Origin: Robiginitomaculum sp.
GTDB taxonomy: Bacteria; Pseudomonadota; Alphaproteobacteria; Caulobacterales; Maricaulaceae
Assembly: GCA_021647375.1 (NCBI GenBank)
Contig: JAKIUV010000011.1
Span: 1-47,580 of the forward strand
Direction: 5' to 3'
Length of the DNA stretch: 47,580 bases
Numbering within the stretch: the first letter of the stretch is position 1; each line of letters starts with the position of its first letter. This document shows, piece after piece, positions 1 to 9,184 of the stretch. The translations under genes and the position numbers were made by a program. The notes under the pieces are model-generated. The model saw only the letters and a list, made by a program, of their open reading frames with translations. It did no database searches and had not been told where the DNA came from.

Positions 1-363
1 GGAAGGGTCGTTGATGGCATGTGGCGCCCTCTCATATTTCTCGCCCAATGGCAGCGAAGTTTCCTCATAGGTTTCGCGCACGGCTGCCATGACACAGGCA
101 CGCGCACGCGTCGGTGTCATGGCGGCTTCGAGGATTTCACGGGTGCGGGAATTTGGATGGTCGAGGGCAGGCGCATAACTGTCGGACGGGTCAACCCGCC
201 CCCCCGGAAACACATAAACCGACGGCATGAAATCATGCCGCGCCGAGCGTTTGCCCATAAGGATTTCGTCCACCCCATCTTGCTCGCGCAACAGCACAAT
301 GGTCGAAGCCAGTTTGGCTCGTGGCGCAACTCGACCGGGAATAGGTTTGGGTATGGGAATCAT
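1..363 (-). CDS. NUDIX hydrolase, N-terminal part (cut by window edge)
   Basis: Reading the minus strand from an ATG at 363 gives 121 codons open to the window edge. NUDIX enzymes hydrolyse nucleoside diphosphates linked to another group. The sequence shows the strand-loop FPGGRVDP at about residues 52-59 and a Nudix-box core REtyEET at about 96-102, which keeps the RE and EE metal-binding residues. About 35 residues lie between the FPGG and the box core, longer than in compact MutT-type enzymes and reminiscent of the NUDT19/CoA-diphosphatase-like group. The exact substrate cannot be read. It lies 36 bp downstream of the DoxX gene on the same strand and is probably co-transcribed with rnr. 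A NUDIX gene near topA/rnr is a familiar alphaproteobacterial arrangement. The C-terminus is outside the window. Confidence 0.85.
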   Translation of the reverse strand, partial: MIPIPKPIPGRVAPRAKLASTIVLLREQDGVDEILMGKRSARHDFMPSVYVFPGGRVDPSDSYAPALDHPNSRTREILEAAMTPTRARACVMAAVRETYEETSLPLGEKYERAPHAINDPS

Positions 364-399
364 CTTGAGGTAATAGGCCGCAGAATTATTTTTGTATAG

Positions 400-837
400 T
401 TATGTTTTATGCGCACCATCTGAATGCTGTAAAGACTTTATGTTAAGTTTGCGCTTTGGGCTAAACCCAGCCAAAACCAACAGCCCTGCCAATATGCCCA
501 AGTTCTTTATGAAATTTTGAATTTCGTGGGCGGCCTCTGTGCCTGTAAAATTCCAAAAATCATGCATCAGGGCATTGATGACGATAATATAGAGAACAAA
601 ACCAAGTGCGGCAAAGCGTACATAGCGGTTGGCAATCAACAATAGCGCTCCAATGACCTGCGTGGCTCCGGCTACATATAAGAGCGGCAAGGCTGCGGGG
701 ATATTGTGATGCTCCATCATGGTGACTTGACTGGCGGGCTTTAATAACTTTGCCACACCCGGCAACAAGAAGTACAGAGCAAGGAGAATGCGCCCCGCCG
801 TAACGTAAATTGTTGGTACCTTACTGGGCATAGTCAT
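400..837 (-). CDS. DoxX family membrane protein
   Basis: A 145-residue protein with four hydrophobic segments (about residues 10-30, 50-67, 72-88 and 108-126) and the DoxX-type opening in which a first helix ends in FLLPGVAKLL. DoxX-family proteins are small inner-membrane proteins. Some are subunits linked to quinone or thiol redox chemistry, but most, including this one, have no assigned reaction. The start codon overlaps the rnr stop by one base (TAATG), so translation is probably coupled to rnr. An in-frame ATG two codons later is an alternative start. In many alphaproteobacteria this slot between rnr and the NUDIX gene is filled by a different small membrane protein (DUF983), so a DoxX gene here is a local variation. 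Confidence 0.85.
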   Translation of the reverse strand: MTMPSKVPTIYVTAGRILLALYFLLPGVAKLLKPASQVTMMEHHNIPAALPLLYVAGATQVIGALLLIANRYVRFAALGFVLYIIVINALMHDFWNFTGTEAAHEIQNFIKNLGILAGLLVLAGFSPKRKLNIKSLQHSDGAHKT

Positions 838-3101
838 TATCTCCGCCGCCGTTGGTGTTTACGGCCTTTACCGCCGCCTTTATAGCCTCCGCCTTGCCCT
901 TGTCTACGCTTCGCCAAATGCTTAGGCAATGTGCCTTTTTCTGGTTTGGTTAGGATTTCGAACAAAAGTCCGCCTTGCAAGGGTTTGGCTTCTGTTAATT
1001 TGACTTCAACGCGGCGGCCAAAATGATAGGTGCCGCCCGTGTCTGCGCCAATAAGGGATTTGGTTTTTTCGCCGAATATGAAGCGCTCAAAACCAATTGT
1101 TCTGGCCGGCACGAAACCGTCTGCGCCGGTTTCGTCTAGGCCGATAAATAACCCCGCATTGGTGACGCCTGTGATGCGACCTTTGAAGGTCGCGCCGATT
1201 TTATCGGCTAGGAATGCGGCAATATAGCGGTCTTTGGCGTCGCGCTCTGCGGCCATGGCACTGCGCTCCGTGGTGGAGATATGCTCGGATATTTCTTTCA
1301 GGCGTGTGAGTTCTTCGGCGCTTGTGCCGCCTTCGCCCAGATTAAATGCTTTGACCAATGCCCGGTGGACGACTAAATCCGCATAGCGGCGAATTGGCGA
1401 GGTGAAATGGGCGTAATGGGTTAGGCTGAGGCCGAAATGGCCTTTGTTTAGGGGTGTGTAATAGGCCTTCATCTGGGTGCGCAATATAGACATAGACACG
1501 GTTTCGACCAAGTCGCGGCCCCGGGCTTGTTCAATGAGGCGGTTAAACCGTTTCGGGGTCGGGCGTTGTCCCATGGACCACTTTAAATCCAGCGCTGGCA
1601 GGAAATCGGCCAGGCCTTGCACGCGTTCCATTTCCGGCGGTTCGTGGACACGGAATATCAGCGGCGTGTCTGCCCGCTCCAAAGCCTGCGCGGCGCAAAC
1701 ATTGGCTTGTATCATAAATTCTTCGACCAGCTTGTGGGCGTCGAAACGGTCTTTGACCTCGATGCCTGTGACCCGGCCTTTGGCGTCCAGAACGACCTTG
1801 CGTTCCGGCATTTCTATTTCCAGCGGCGCGCGGCGGCTGCGGGCGGTGCGCACGGCTTCGTAAGCTGTATAAATATCTTTGAGAATATCGGCCACGGGTT
1901 TCGCCGCTTCGCCGGGCGCACCGTCAAAAGCTTCTTGGGCTTGGGCATAGGTCAACCGCGCATGGGAACGCATCAGGCCGCGCGTAAATGTATGGCTAAT
2001 TTTGTCGCCGTTCCTGTCAAAGCGCATTTTGACCACCAAACATGCCCGGTCTTCATGAGGGCGGAGGGAACACAAATCGGCGGAGATTTCTTCGGGCAGC
2101 ATTGGCTCTACACGGTCAGGCAGATAGACCGAATTGCCGCGCTTGAACGCGCCTTTATCAAGGGCGGAACCGGGGGCGACGAAGGCGCTTACGTCCGCTA
2201 TGGCCACCCAAACGATATGCCCGCCCCGGTTCTTGGCACTATCGTCCGGCTTGGCAAAGATGGCATCATCGAAATCTTTGGCGTCAACCGGGTCAATTGT
2301 GACGAGAGGTAAATCGCGTAAGTCTTTGCGGTATTTATCTATTTTGGGCAGAGTGAGGGCTTTGGCGTCCTCTAATTCCTTGTCGCTAAAACCGGTGGAG
2401 ATATTGTGTTCCAACAGGGATATAAGGGATGCAGCTTTGCCGTGTTTGGCGTTGCCGATAATTTTGATGATGCGGGCAATGCGTTCGCCCTTATTGCGCT
2501 TACCGGACAGTTCAAATTCTACAATGTCTAGATCGTTTATTTTGGCGCCCCGTTCGGGAATATAATCAAAGCGCGAGCCTTTTTTGGCGGGGCGTATGCG
2601 CAAGCCGCGTCCGCCTTTAACCACAAAGCCGACTTCGGCGCGCGGGCCGTCGCCGAGCTTTTTTATCACGGTGGCAATAATGCCGTCTTCGGTGGTTTTG
2701 AGGCGGCACAGGGCGCGGTCACCGACGCTCACTTGGTTAGCATTTCGGTGACCTCTGTTTTTGCGGCCAGATTTTTGTTTGATGATGATTTGCGGTTTGT
2801 CTTCGTCCTTGTCCCATTTGGCGGGCACGGCGATGACATCGCCTTGGTCGTCTATATGGTCAATATCTAGCACCATGACATTAGGAAGTGCATCGGACAT
2901 ACGGTAAGCTTTGCGCTCGTCGCGGACAAATGTCCCGTCGGCCATAAGTTCGCCGAGAGCAAGGCGTAAATCACGGCGCTCGTCTCCGGTAACACCAAGC
3001 ACACGAGCAATTTCGCGCTTGGTCATGCCAAATTTAGTGGGATTAGCACCGCTCTTGACCGTGTCGATTAAGGTTTCGCGGTTAATTTTCATAGTTTTCA
3101 T
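837..3101 (-). CDS. rnr: Ribonuclease R
   Basis: A 754-residue 3'-5' exoribonuclease that degrades structured RNA and takes part in RNA quality control. In order it shows an N-terminal winged-helix-like region (about 1-75), cold-shock/OB segments (about 75-220), and the RNB catalytic domain from about residue 260 with the metal-binding motif DPVDAKDFDDA at 270-280. A C-terminal S1 domain follows (GRITGVTNAGLFIGL region), then a strongly basic Gly/Arg/Lys tail typical of RNase R. Length fits the family. The downstream DoxX and NUDIX genes follow with 1-base overlap and 36-bp spacing, suggesting one operon. topA lies upstream on the same strand but is separated by the inserted plus-strand cfa block. 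Confidence 0.97.
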   Translation of the reverse strand: MKTMKINRETLIDTVKSGANPTKFGMTKREIARVLGVTGDERRDLRLALGELMADGTFVRDERKAYRMSDALPNVMVLDIDHIDDQGDVIAVPAKWDKDEDKPQIIIKQKSGRKNRGHRNANQVSVGDRALCRLKTTEDGIIATVIKKLGDGPRAEVGFVVKGGRGLRIRPAKKGSRFDYIPERGAKINDLDIVEFELSGKRNKGERIARIIKIIGNAKHGKAASLISLLEHNISTGFSDKELEDAKALTLPKIDKYRKDLRDLPLVTIDPVDAKDFDDAIFAKPDDSAKNRGGHIVWVAIADVSAFVAPGSALDKGAFKRGNSVYLPDRVEPMLPEEISADLCSLRPHEDRACLVVKMRFDRNGDKISHTFTRGLMRSHARLTYAQAQEAFDGAPGEAAKPVADILKDIYTAYEAVRTARSRRAPLEIEMPERKVVLDAKGRVTGIEVKDRFDAHKLVEEFMIQANVCAAQALERADTPLIFRVHEPPEMERVQGLADFLPALDLKWSMGQRPTPKRFNRLIEQARGRDLVETVSMSILRTQMKAYYTPLNKGHFGLSLTHYAHFTSPIRRYADLVVHRALVKAFNLGEGGTSAEELTRLKEISEHISTTERSAMAAERDAKDRYIAAFLADKIGATFKGRITGVTNAGLFIGLDETGADGFVPARTIGFERFIFGEKTKSLIGADTGGTYHFGRRVEVKLTEAKPLQGGLLFEILTKPEKGTLPKHLAKRRQGQGGGYKGGGKGRKHQRRRR

Positions 3102-3408
3102 TCATATCCAAAACTCGGCAACAATATTGTTTCAGCCAACACCCTCTTTATATTTGCGTACTCATAATGATAGAGGCCAAGTGATTGAGACCTGTTGGCG
3201 TGCGACAACCTAATGCATACACAGCGTCTAGGTGATAAAATACTTATTGTATAGATGCGTTTTGTGCATTCATGCATGTCAGTTGAACAGTCTTACGAGC
3301 GGCTCGCTAGGTTATGTGAGGGGAAGTATGGTTTAGCGCGTATCATTGGTAAGAAACAATATTTTGCTCTGCAATAGCTTTAATGACAATACATTAAAAG
3401 GAAGTGTT
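3102..3408. promoter_or_regulatory. Divergent intergenic region between rnr and cfa
   Basis: About 300 bases separate the divergent rnr and cfa starts, so promoters for both should lie here. A clear ribosome binding site AAGGAAG (3397-3403) precedes the cfa ATG at 3409. AT-rich stretches that could hold -10 elements occur near 3241-3256, but no convincing -35/-10 pair was found. A short open frame (3276-3377, 33 codons) has no good ribosome binding site and is not called a gene. Confidence 0.4.
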
Positions 3409-4680
3409 ATGAGTATCTGGGCGCGAATTCTTGATAATATTTTATCCAGCACTCTTACCATGGGGGCGTTGGAAATAGAATATCCACATGGTTTGAAGAA
3501 ACGCTATGGTCGAGATATGCGCAATCCGGTAAGAGCTAAAATCATATCGGCAAAATGGGTGCGCCGTATTGTCCTTGATCCGGAACTGGCTTTGGGTGAG
3601 GCTTATATGCGGTCTGGTTTACGCATAAAAGACGGCAATATATATGATCTTTTAGATTTGATATGGACGAATTTGCAGGCCAGTAAAAAGCAGGTTGGGA
3701 TGATACCAGATATGTCCCGTCGTTTGTTGCGTAGATTGGCGCAATTTAACCCTATATCCCGCGCCAGGAAAAATGTGGCACACCATTATAATATAGGCAA
3801 TGATTTTTACGCTCTGTTTCTCGACGACGATCTACAGTATTCCTGCACTTATTATACCAACCGGAATGATACTCTGGAACAGGCACAGGCCGCTAAATGT
3901 GCGTTGATAGCTGATAAATTATTGCTGAAACCGCATCACTCCCTATTAGAAATTGGCTGTGGTTGGGGCGGTTTAGGGCTTTCTATAGCGCAAGAAACGG
4001 GTGCAAAAGTTACTGGCATTACACTGTCTCAGGAACAATTAAATATTGCACAACAACGCATGTCCGCGCTTAATTTATCTGCGCAGGTCGATTTCAAACT
4101 TGAAGATTACCGCATGAGTAAAGGAAAATATGACCGGATTGTTTCGGTCGGCATGTTCGAGCATGTTGGGGTGCCCCATTATCAAACTTATTTTGATCAG
4201 GTGGCTAATCTATTGAACGACGATGGGGTTGCACTCATCCATACCATAGGTCGCCCGGACAGTGAGGGCATCACCAATCCGTGGATAGCCAAATACATTT
4301 TTCCGGGCGGTTATATTCCGGCCTTATCTGAAATCTTGCCGCATATCGAACGGGCGGGTCTTATTGTCACAGATGTTGAGGTTTTGCGCTTGCACTACGC
4401 CGATACTCTGCGGGAATGGCGACGGCGTTTTTTAGTACATGTGGATGATGTTGCAAAACAATATGGCAAAGAATTCGCCCGAATGTGGAATTTTTATTTG
4501 GTGGCTAGCGAGCTGTCGTTTCGCCACAATTTGCACAATGTTTTTCAAATTCAGTTGGCAAAACGTCAAGACGCCGTACCGCTAACCCGGGACTATTTAT
4601 TGTGCAGTTCGGCGCTGTGCCCAGGCAATGAACCTGGCAATGATTTGGGCAATGATTTGGGCGGGGCGGCTCTCGCTTAA
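3409..4680 (+). CDS. cfa: Cyclopropane-fatty-acyl-phospholipid synthase family
   Basis: A 423-residue SAM-dependent enzyme that methylenates unsaturated acyl chains of membrane phospholipids. The Rossmann SAM-binding glycine motif LEIGCGWGGLG lies around residue 181, preceded by the family segment AHHYNIGNDFYALFLDDDLQYSC. The C-terminal half keeps the typical FPGGYIP and LHYADTLREW segments. The start is placed at 3409 because AAGGAAG sits 5 bases upstream; an in-frame GTG at 3346 has no such support and would add residues unlike the family. The last residues form a tandem GNEP-GNDL-GNDL repeat encoded by a 12-bp repeat and probably disordered. DUF2933 and DUF6629 genes follow on the same strand. 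Confidence 0.93.
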   Translation: MSIWARILDNILSSTLTMGALEIEYPHGLKKRYGRDMRNPVRAKIISAKWVRRIVLDPELALGEAYMRSGLRIKDGNIYDLLDLIWTNLQASKKQVGMIPDMSRRLLRRLAQFNPISRARKNVAHHYNIGNDFYALFLDDDLQYSCTYYTNRNDTLEQAQAAKCALIADKLLLKPHHSLLEIGCGWGGLGLSIAQETGAKVTGITLSQEQLNIAQQRMSALNLSAQVDFKLEDYRMSKGKYDRIVSVGMFEHVGVPHYQTYFDQVANLLNDDGVALIHTIGRPDSEGITNPWIAKYIFPGGYIPALSEILPHIERAGLIVTDVEVLRLHYADTLREWRRRFLVHVDDVAKQYGKEFARMWNFYLVASELSFRHNLHNVFQIQLAKRQDAVPLTRDYLLCSSALCPGNEPGNDLGNDLGGAALA

Positions 4681-4719
4681 CTTGATATATTGCAAATTTT
4701 AAACTAAAAAGGTTGAATT

Positions 4720-4980
4720 ATGGAACATGAAAATAATGACGCACACGGTATTAAACGATTTCGCTTCTGGTTACCCGTAAGTATATTTGCTGTTCTCATT
4801 GGCGTTTTTTTGCTTTTTGGACACCGTTCGCATATTCCAAATAATTATGTTTTTGTCGCAGCTATTCTCGGCCTGTGTATCGGCATGCATTTTTTCATGC
4901 ACGGTTCACACAGTGGACATTCGAACCATGGGAACGCACCCAAAAATGACAATAGCGAGGGTGTAAATGATCATCGCTAA
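4720..4980 (+). CDS. DUF2933-like small membrane protein
   Basis: An 86-residue protein with two hydrophobic segments (about 17-34 and 42-58) followed by a His-rich tail containing MHFFMHGSHSGHSNHG. This layout matches DUF2933 proteins, short inner-membrane proteins of unknown role often found beside metal or phospholipid methylation genes. The cluster of histidines could bind a metal, but that is inference. It starts 39 bp after cfa behind an AAAAGG ribosome binding site and is probably co-transcribed with cfa. Confidence 0.8.
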   Translation: MEHENNDAHGIKRFRFWLPVSIFAVLIGVFLLFGHRSHIPNNYVFVAAILGLCIGMHFFMHGSHSGHSNHGNAPKNDNSEGVNDHR

Positions 4981-5101
4981 CGGGGAATTTGCAAGCCGGA
5001 CGCCGCGTTAGTCGCCGCGCTGGCGCAAGTCAGTGGGGCAGTAAAGACTGCCATTGTCTCGTGGCAAAAAAAATTAGACGAAATAATAAAGGGGTTGAGT
5101 T

Positions 5102-5788
5102 ATGTGTTTATCCGCATCTGTTAGTTTTATTGCCGCTGGAGCCTTGACCACGGGTGGAGCATTTGCCGTCTGGAGGGCCTGGACGATTAACAAGCGCTAT
5201 CTGCCCATTGCTCTCATGCCGATATTTGCTGGTATCCAGCAATTTATGGAGGGTCATGTCTGGATGGGTTTGAACGCAGGAACGCCGGATATGATTTGGT
5301 GGGCTGCTATGGGCTTCATTTTGTTTTCCTGGTTGATGTGGCCGACATGGGTGCCCTTTGCCATGTATTTCCTAGAACCCCCCGGCAGTAAACGCAAGAA
5401 ACCGCTTATGCTCTTTGCCTTAGCAGGCCTCATATTCGGCTTGACGCTGTATATCCCGCATTTGTTTAATCCTGACTGGGTGCAAGTGAAAATTAGCAAT
5501 AAATCTATCACCTATGAAGACACTATGTTGCTGGATTATATTATCCCGCGTTGGGGTACTTATGCAATTTATATGGTGCTTTTGATTATACCGCCTATGC
5601 TATCTACCTATAAACATATGCGGATTTTTGGTATGACTATGATCGCGGTTGTGGTTATCGTATGGGCGTTTTTCTCTTACGCCAATATCTCGTTTTTCTG
5701 CTTGCTAGCCGGGGCGGCAACGCTGCATTTGATCTATATTATAGTCAACAATAAATGCTGTCGGGAATGCCCGGAATTGTTCAGTTAG
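5102..5788 (+). CDS. DUF6629-like multi-pass membrane protein
   Basis: A 228-residue integral membrane protein with about seven hydrophobic segments. The opening MCLSASVSFIAAGAL and the segment PIFAGIQQFMEGHVW resemble the DUF6629 family, whose members begin MCFSAtaSF and carry a G.QQ..EG.vW motif in the third helix. Function is unknown. An AAAGGGG ribosome binding site precedes the ATG. It is third in the plus-strand block after cfa and the DUF2933 gene, 121 bp downstream, and that gap contains a small 6-bp hairpin at 5037-5052. Its end converges on topA with only 21 bp between the stops. Confidence 0.78.
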   Translation: MCLSASVSFIAAGALTTGGAFAVWRAWTINKRYLPIALMPIFAGIQQFMEGHVWMGLNAGTPDMIWWAAMGFILFSWLMWPTWVPFAMYFLEPPGSKRKKPLMLFALAGLIFGLTLYIPHLFNPDWVQVKISNKSITYEDTMLLDYIIPRWGTYAIYMVLLIIPPMLSTYKHMRIFGMTMIAVVVIVWAFFSYANISFFCLLAGAATLHLIYIIVNNKCCRECPELFS

Positions 5789-5809
5789 GGCGTATAGGCT
5801 TGTTGAGGA

Positions 5810-8380
5810 TTATTTCTTCTTAGCAGGTGCTTTCTTTTTCGCTGCTGCTGCTTTCTTTTTCTTTGAAGGTTTTTTCTTAGCCGCAGTTTTTTTCCTCTTC
5901 TTAGCAGGCCCTTTAGCGATTTTGGCGGCTATGTATTCGACGGCCATTTCCATAGTGACATCATTAGGGTCGACATCTTTGGGGATGGTGGCGTTGATCT
6001 TTTCGCATTTTACATAAGGGCCGTAGCGCCCGGCCATGACCTTGACGGGTTTCTTGGTTTCTGGGTGTTCACCAAGCTCCTTGAGCGCCCCTGCGCCGCC
6101 GCCGCGTTTGGCTTTTTTCTCGGCTAGTAGAACCACAGCGCGGTTAACACCAACTTCGAACATTTCGTCAGCGCTTTCAAGATTGGCATAGACACCTGCG
6201 TGCAAAATATAAGGGCCGTAACGACCAATGGCTCCGCTAATCTTCTTACCGTCTTCCGGGTGGTCGCCGATATGGCGGGGTAGGGACAGGAGTTTGAGGC
6301 CTTTGAAAAGGTCAATGCTGTCATAGGGCCAGTCTTTGGGCAGGCTGGTGCGTTTTGGCTTCTTGTCTTCGCCGAGCTGCACATAGGGGCCATAGCGTCC
6401 GGTTTTTAGCCAAACATCAAGGCCGCTGTCCGGGTCAACGCCCAGCACTTTATCCTCGGATGGGGCATCATCGCCGCCTTTGCCGAATGAGCGTGTGTGT
6501 TTACATTCAGGGTAATTGGTACAGCCAATGAAGGAGCCAAAACGGCTAACCTTTAAACTAAGCTGGCCATCGTCACAGCTTGGGCATTTGCGCGGGTCGG
6601 AGCCGTCTTCTTTTTCGGGAAATACCATGGGGCCGAGGGCGACATTTAGGGCGTCCAAAACCTGGGTGATGCGCAATTCTTTGGTGCCGTCTACTTGGGC
6701 GGAGAACCCTTCCCAGAAATTGGCGAGGAGTTTCTTCCATTCCAATTTACCGTCCGAAACCAGATCGAGCCGTTCTTCTAGTTCCGCCGTGTAGTCATAT
6801 TGCACATATTTGGTGAAAAATTCTTCGAGGAATGCAATCACCAAGCGGCCTTTGTCGGCGGGGATGAACCGCTTTTTATCCAAGGTGACATAGTCCCGGT
6901 CTTGCAAAACCTTCAATATGGACGCGTATGTGGACGGGCGGCCAATGCCCAGCTCTTCCATTTTCTTGACCAGGGAAGCTTCGGAATAACGCGGCGGTGG
7001 TTGGGTGAAGTGTTGTTCGGCTTCCACTTTTTCCGCCACAACCATATCATTAGCAGCTACGTCTGGCAGGCGCACATTATCTGCGGCGGCCTTTTTAGCG
7101 CGTTCTTGGTACAATACCATAAATCCGTCAAAGCGAACCACCGTACCGCTGGCGCGCAGGCCAACCGTTCCCGCTTTATCGCCGATTTCAATGGTGGTGC
7201 GTTCTAATTGCGCTGTTGCCATTTGGCTGGCCATAGCCCGGTTCCAGATAAGCTCGTATAATTTGGCTTGGTCACCAGATAGGTTTAAATCTTTGGGCGT
7301 GCGGGTAAAGCTGGTGGGGCGGATGGCTTCATGAGCCTCTTGGGCGTTTTTGGCTTTGGACTTATAAATGCGAACTTTTTCGGGTAGATATTTAGCGCCG
7401 AATGTATTGGTGATAGTCGAGCGGGCTTCGGTGATGGCTTCACCGACCATGGAGACACCGTCCGTCCGCATATAAGTAATGAGACCAACGGTCTCGCCGC
7501 CGATATTTATGCCTTCATACAGTTTTTGCGCCGTTTGCATGGTGCGGGTGGCGGAAAAACCTAAGCGCCCCGATGCGTCTTGTTGCAAGGTTGATGTCGT
7601 ATAGGGCGGCAAGGGGTTGCGTTTAACAGGTTTAGCGACCACGGACGTTATAGACAAGGATGCGGCCTTGACGGCATCCCGTGCTGCATGACCGGCTTTT
7701 TCGTCGCCCAATGAAAACTTGGTAAGCTTATCACCGTTCAGCGCGACTAATTTGGCTGGGAAATTTTTGCCCTTAGTGCTGGCAATGTCGGCTTCGACCG
7801 TCCAAAATTCTTGATTTTGAAACTGCTCGATTTCTGTTTCGCGCTCTGTAATCAGACGCAAGCATACGGATTGTACCCGTCCGGCAGACCGCGCACCCGG
7901 CAATTTGCGCCACAGCACTGGCGACAAAGTAAAGCCCACTAAATAATCAAGCGCCCGGCGCGCCAAATAGGCATTCACCAGTTCCATGTCCAATTCGCGC
8001 GGCGCTTTGATAGCGTCAGTGACAGATTTTTTGGTGATAGCGTTGAACACGACCCGTTCGACCTGCTTACCTTTCAGGGCTTTTTTCTTCTCAAGAACTT
8101 CCAGCAAATGCCACGAAATAGCTTCACCTTCCCGGTCCGGGTCAGTCGCGAGGATAAGCTTGTCAGAGGTCTTCAGCGCATTGACAATGTCGGTAATGCG
8201 TTTCTTGGCGCGCGTGTCCACGGCCCAATCCATGGCAAAATCTTCTTCGGGGCGCACAGAGCCGTTTTTTGACGGTAAATCCCGAATATGCCCGAAACTG
8301 GCGAGGACTTTATAATCTTTGCCTAGATATTTTTCTATCGTTTTGGCTTTCGCCGGCGATTCCACAATCACTAAATTCAT
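5810..8380 (-). CDS. topA: DNA topoisomerase I (type IA)
   Basis: An 856-residue type IA topoisomerase that relaxes negative supercoils by a transient 5'-phosphotyrosyl break. It shows an N-terminal TOPRIM domain (IVESPAKAKTI at 5-15; DPDREGE at 80-86) and the catalytic tyrosine 303 in ITYMRTDGVS. One C-terminal four-cysteine zinc ribbon (CPSC...CTNYPEC) follows. Several RYGPY-containing C-terminal repeats come next (GRYGPYVQLG, GRYGPYILH, GRYGPYVKC), and the tail is a run of Lys/Ala likely to bind DNA. Length and the RYGPY repeats are typical of alphaproteobacterial TopA. It is transcribed towards the cfa block, with rnr beyond it on the same strand. Confidence 0.98.
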   Translation of the reverse strand: MNLVIVESPAKAKTIEKYLGKDYKVLASFGHIRDLPSKNGSVRPEEDFAMDWAVDTRAKKRITDIVNALKTSDKLILATDPDREGEAISWHLLEVLEKKKALKGKQVERVVFNAITKKSVTDAIKAPRELDMELVNAYLARRALDYLVGFTLSPVLWRKLPGARSAGRVQSVCLRLITERETEIEQFQNQEFWTVEADIASTKGKNFPAKLVALNGDKLTKFSLGDEKAGHAARDAVKAASLSITSVVAKPVKRNPLPPYTTSTLQQDASGRLGFSATRTMQTAQKLYEGINIGGETVGLITYMRTDGVSMVGEAITEARSTITNTFGAKYLPEKVRIYKSKAKNAQEAHEAIRPTSFTRTPKDLNLSGDQAKLYELIWNRAMASQMATAQLERTTIEIGDKAGTVGLRASGTVVRFDGFMVLYQERAKKAAADNVRLPDVAANDMVVAEKVEAEQHFTQPPPRYSEASLVKKMEELGIGRPSTYASILKVLQDRDYVTLDKKRFIPADKGRLVIAFLEEFFTKYVQYDYTAELEERLDLVSDGKLEWKKLLANFWEGFSAQVDGTKELRITQVLDALNVALGPMVFPEKEDGSDPRKCPSCDDGQLSLKVSRFGSFIGCTNYPECKHTRSFGKGGDDAPSEDKVLGVDPDSGLDVWLKTGRYGPYVQLGEDKKPKRTSLPKDWPYDSIDLFKGLKLLSLPRHIGDHPEDGKKISGAIGRYGPYILHAGVYANLESADEMFEVGVNRAVVLLAEKKAKRGGGAGALKELGEHPETKKPVKVMAGRYGPYVKCEKINATIPKDVDPNDVTMEMAVEYIAAKIAKGPAKKRKKTAAKKKPSKKKKAAAAKKKAPAKKK

Positions 8381-8546
8381 AAAGACACCATATTACGGGG
8401 AGGAAATTTTGGCGATAACTGGGGGAAGAGAACTTAAAAGTCAACCGACCGTATAAAAAAACACATTTTGGTACGCGAATGTACTTTCCGCTTTACAATC
8501 ATAACGATTAAATGCAATCATTGCGTTAATGGCAAGGGAGGCTATA

Positions 8547-8735
8547 ATGAAAACGAATACCGACGGTAAGGTTCTAACAGAAAATCTTGGCACGGGTGTT
8601 CCTGCTAATGCAGCACGTGACTATATCACTGATATGTTACAAGAGTTGTGCACTGTTGCTTCACAAAGTGGGCAGGAGGATTTGCATGTCTTGCTGAAAT
8701 TGGCGACGCAGGCGGCCAGGAATTCAACTGGTTAA
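8547..8735 (+). CDS. Small hypothetical protein, 62 residues
   Basis: A short plus-strand gene opposite the topA start. The ATG at 8547 is preceded by AAGGGAGG (8533-8540) at good spacing. An in-frame ATG at 8529 lies upstream of that site and is not preferred. The protein is soluble, mildly acidic and probably helical (core DYITDMLQELCTVA, then LLKLATQAAR). No domain is recognised. A TACAAT box at 8494-8499 could be a -10 element, but no matching -35 was convincing. Its stop overlaps the ruvX stop on the opposite strand by four bases. The strong ribosome binding site and clean frame support a real gene. Confidence 0.65.
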   Translation: MKTNTDGKVLTENLGTGVPANAARDYITDMLQELCTVASQSGQEDLHVLLKLATQAARNSTG

Positions 8736-9184
8736 GCCCGCAATCTATCCAGAACGCCCTGCAATATATATGTGGCCGCCAACTTATCAACGGCCTGTGC
8801 TCGTTTAGCGCGTGATGTGTCGGCCTCCAACAATGTGCGGGTGACGGCTGCAGTGGATAGGCGTTCATCCCAGAGAAATATGGGAATGTCGCGCAAATTT
8901 ATCAGATTGGCGCAGAAATCCTTAACCGACTGGCTACGCGGGCCTTCGGAACCATCCATGTTGACCGGATTACCGATAATCATGGCGGAACATTCGCGCT
9001 CATCATAAAGTGCGAATATTTTTGTGGCGTCCGGGGTGAATTTCTTGCGGCGTATGGTCTCTACAGGCGTTGCGATTAGGCGCGTCGTATCGCTCACGGC
9101 CAAGCCAAATGTCTTGGTGCCTGGATCAATCCCGAGCAGGGGGCCTTTGGTAGCGGCTAATTGTTCAATGGTGATAATGGACAT
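8732..9184 (-). CDS. ruvX: Holliday junction resolvase-like nuclease YqgF/RuvX
   Basis: A 150-residue member of the YqgF family, RNase H-fold nucleases linked to pre-16S rRNA 5'-end maturation and proposed as Holliday junction resolvases. The first catalytic strand LLGIDPGTKTFGLAVSD (about residues 17-33) carries the conserved Asp. GNPVNMDGSEGPRS and WDERLST supply the other family motifs and acidic residues, and DKLAATYILQ near the end matches the closing helix. Its ATG overlaps the stop of the upstream acyltransferase gene by one base (TAATG), so the two are a coupled pair. Confidence 0.93.
   Translation of the reverse strand: MSIITIEQLAATKGPLLGIDPGTKTFGLAVSDTTRLIATPVETIRRKKFTPDATKIFALYDERECSAMIIGNPVNMDGSEGPRSQSVKDFCANLINLRDIPIFLWDERLSTAAVTRTLLEADTSRAKRAQAVDKLAATYILQGVLDRLRA

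Noticed and set aside
1617..2312. Plus-strand open frame of 231 codons inside rnr
   Set aside because: It lies fully antisense to a complete RNase R and has no family features or ribosome binding site.
3276..3377. 33-codon open frame upstream of cfa
   Set aside because: No ribosome binding site and no recognisable features; it lies in a divergent promoter region.
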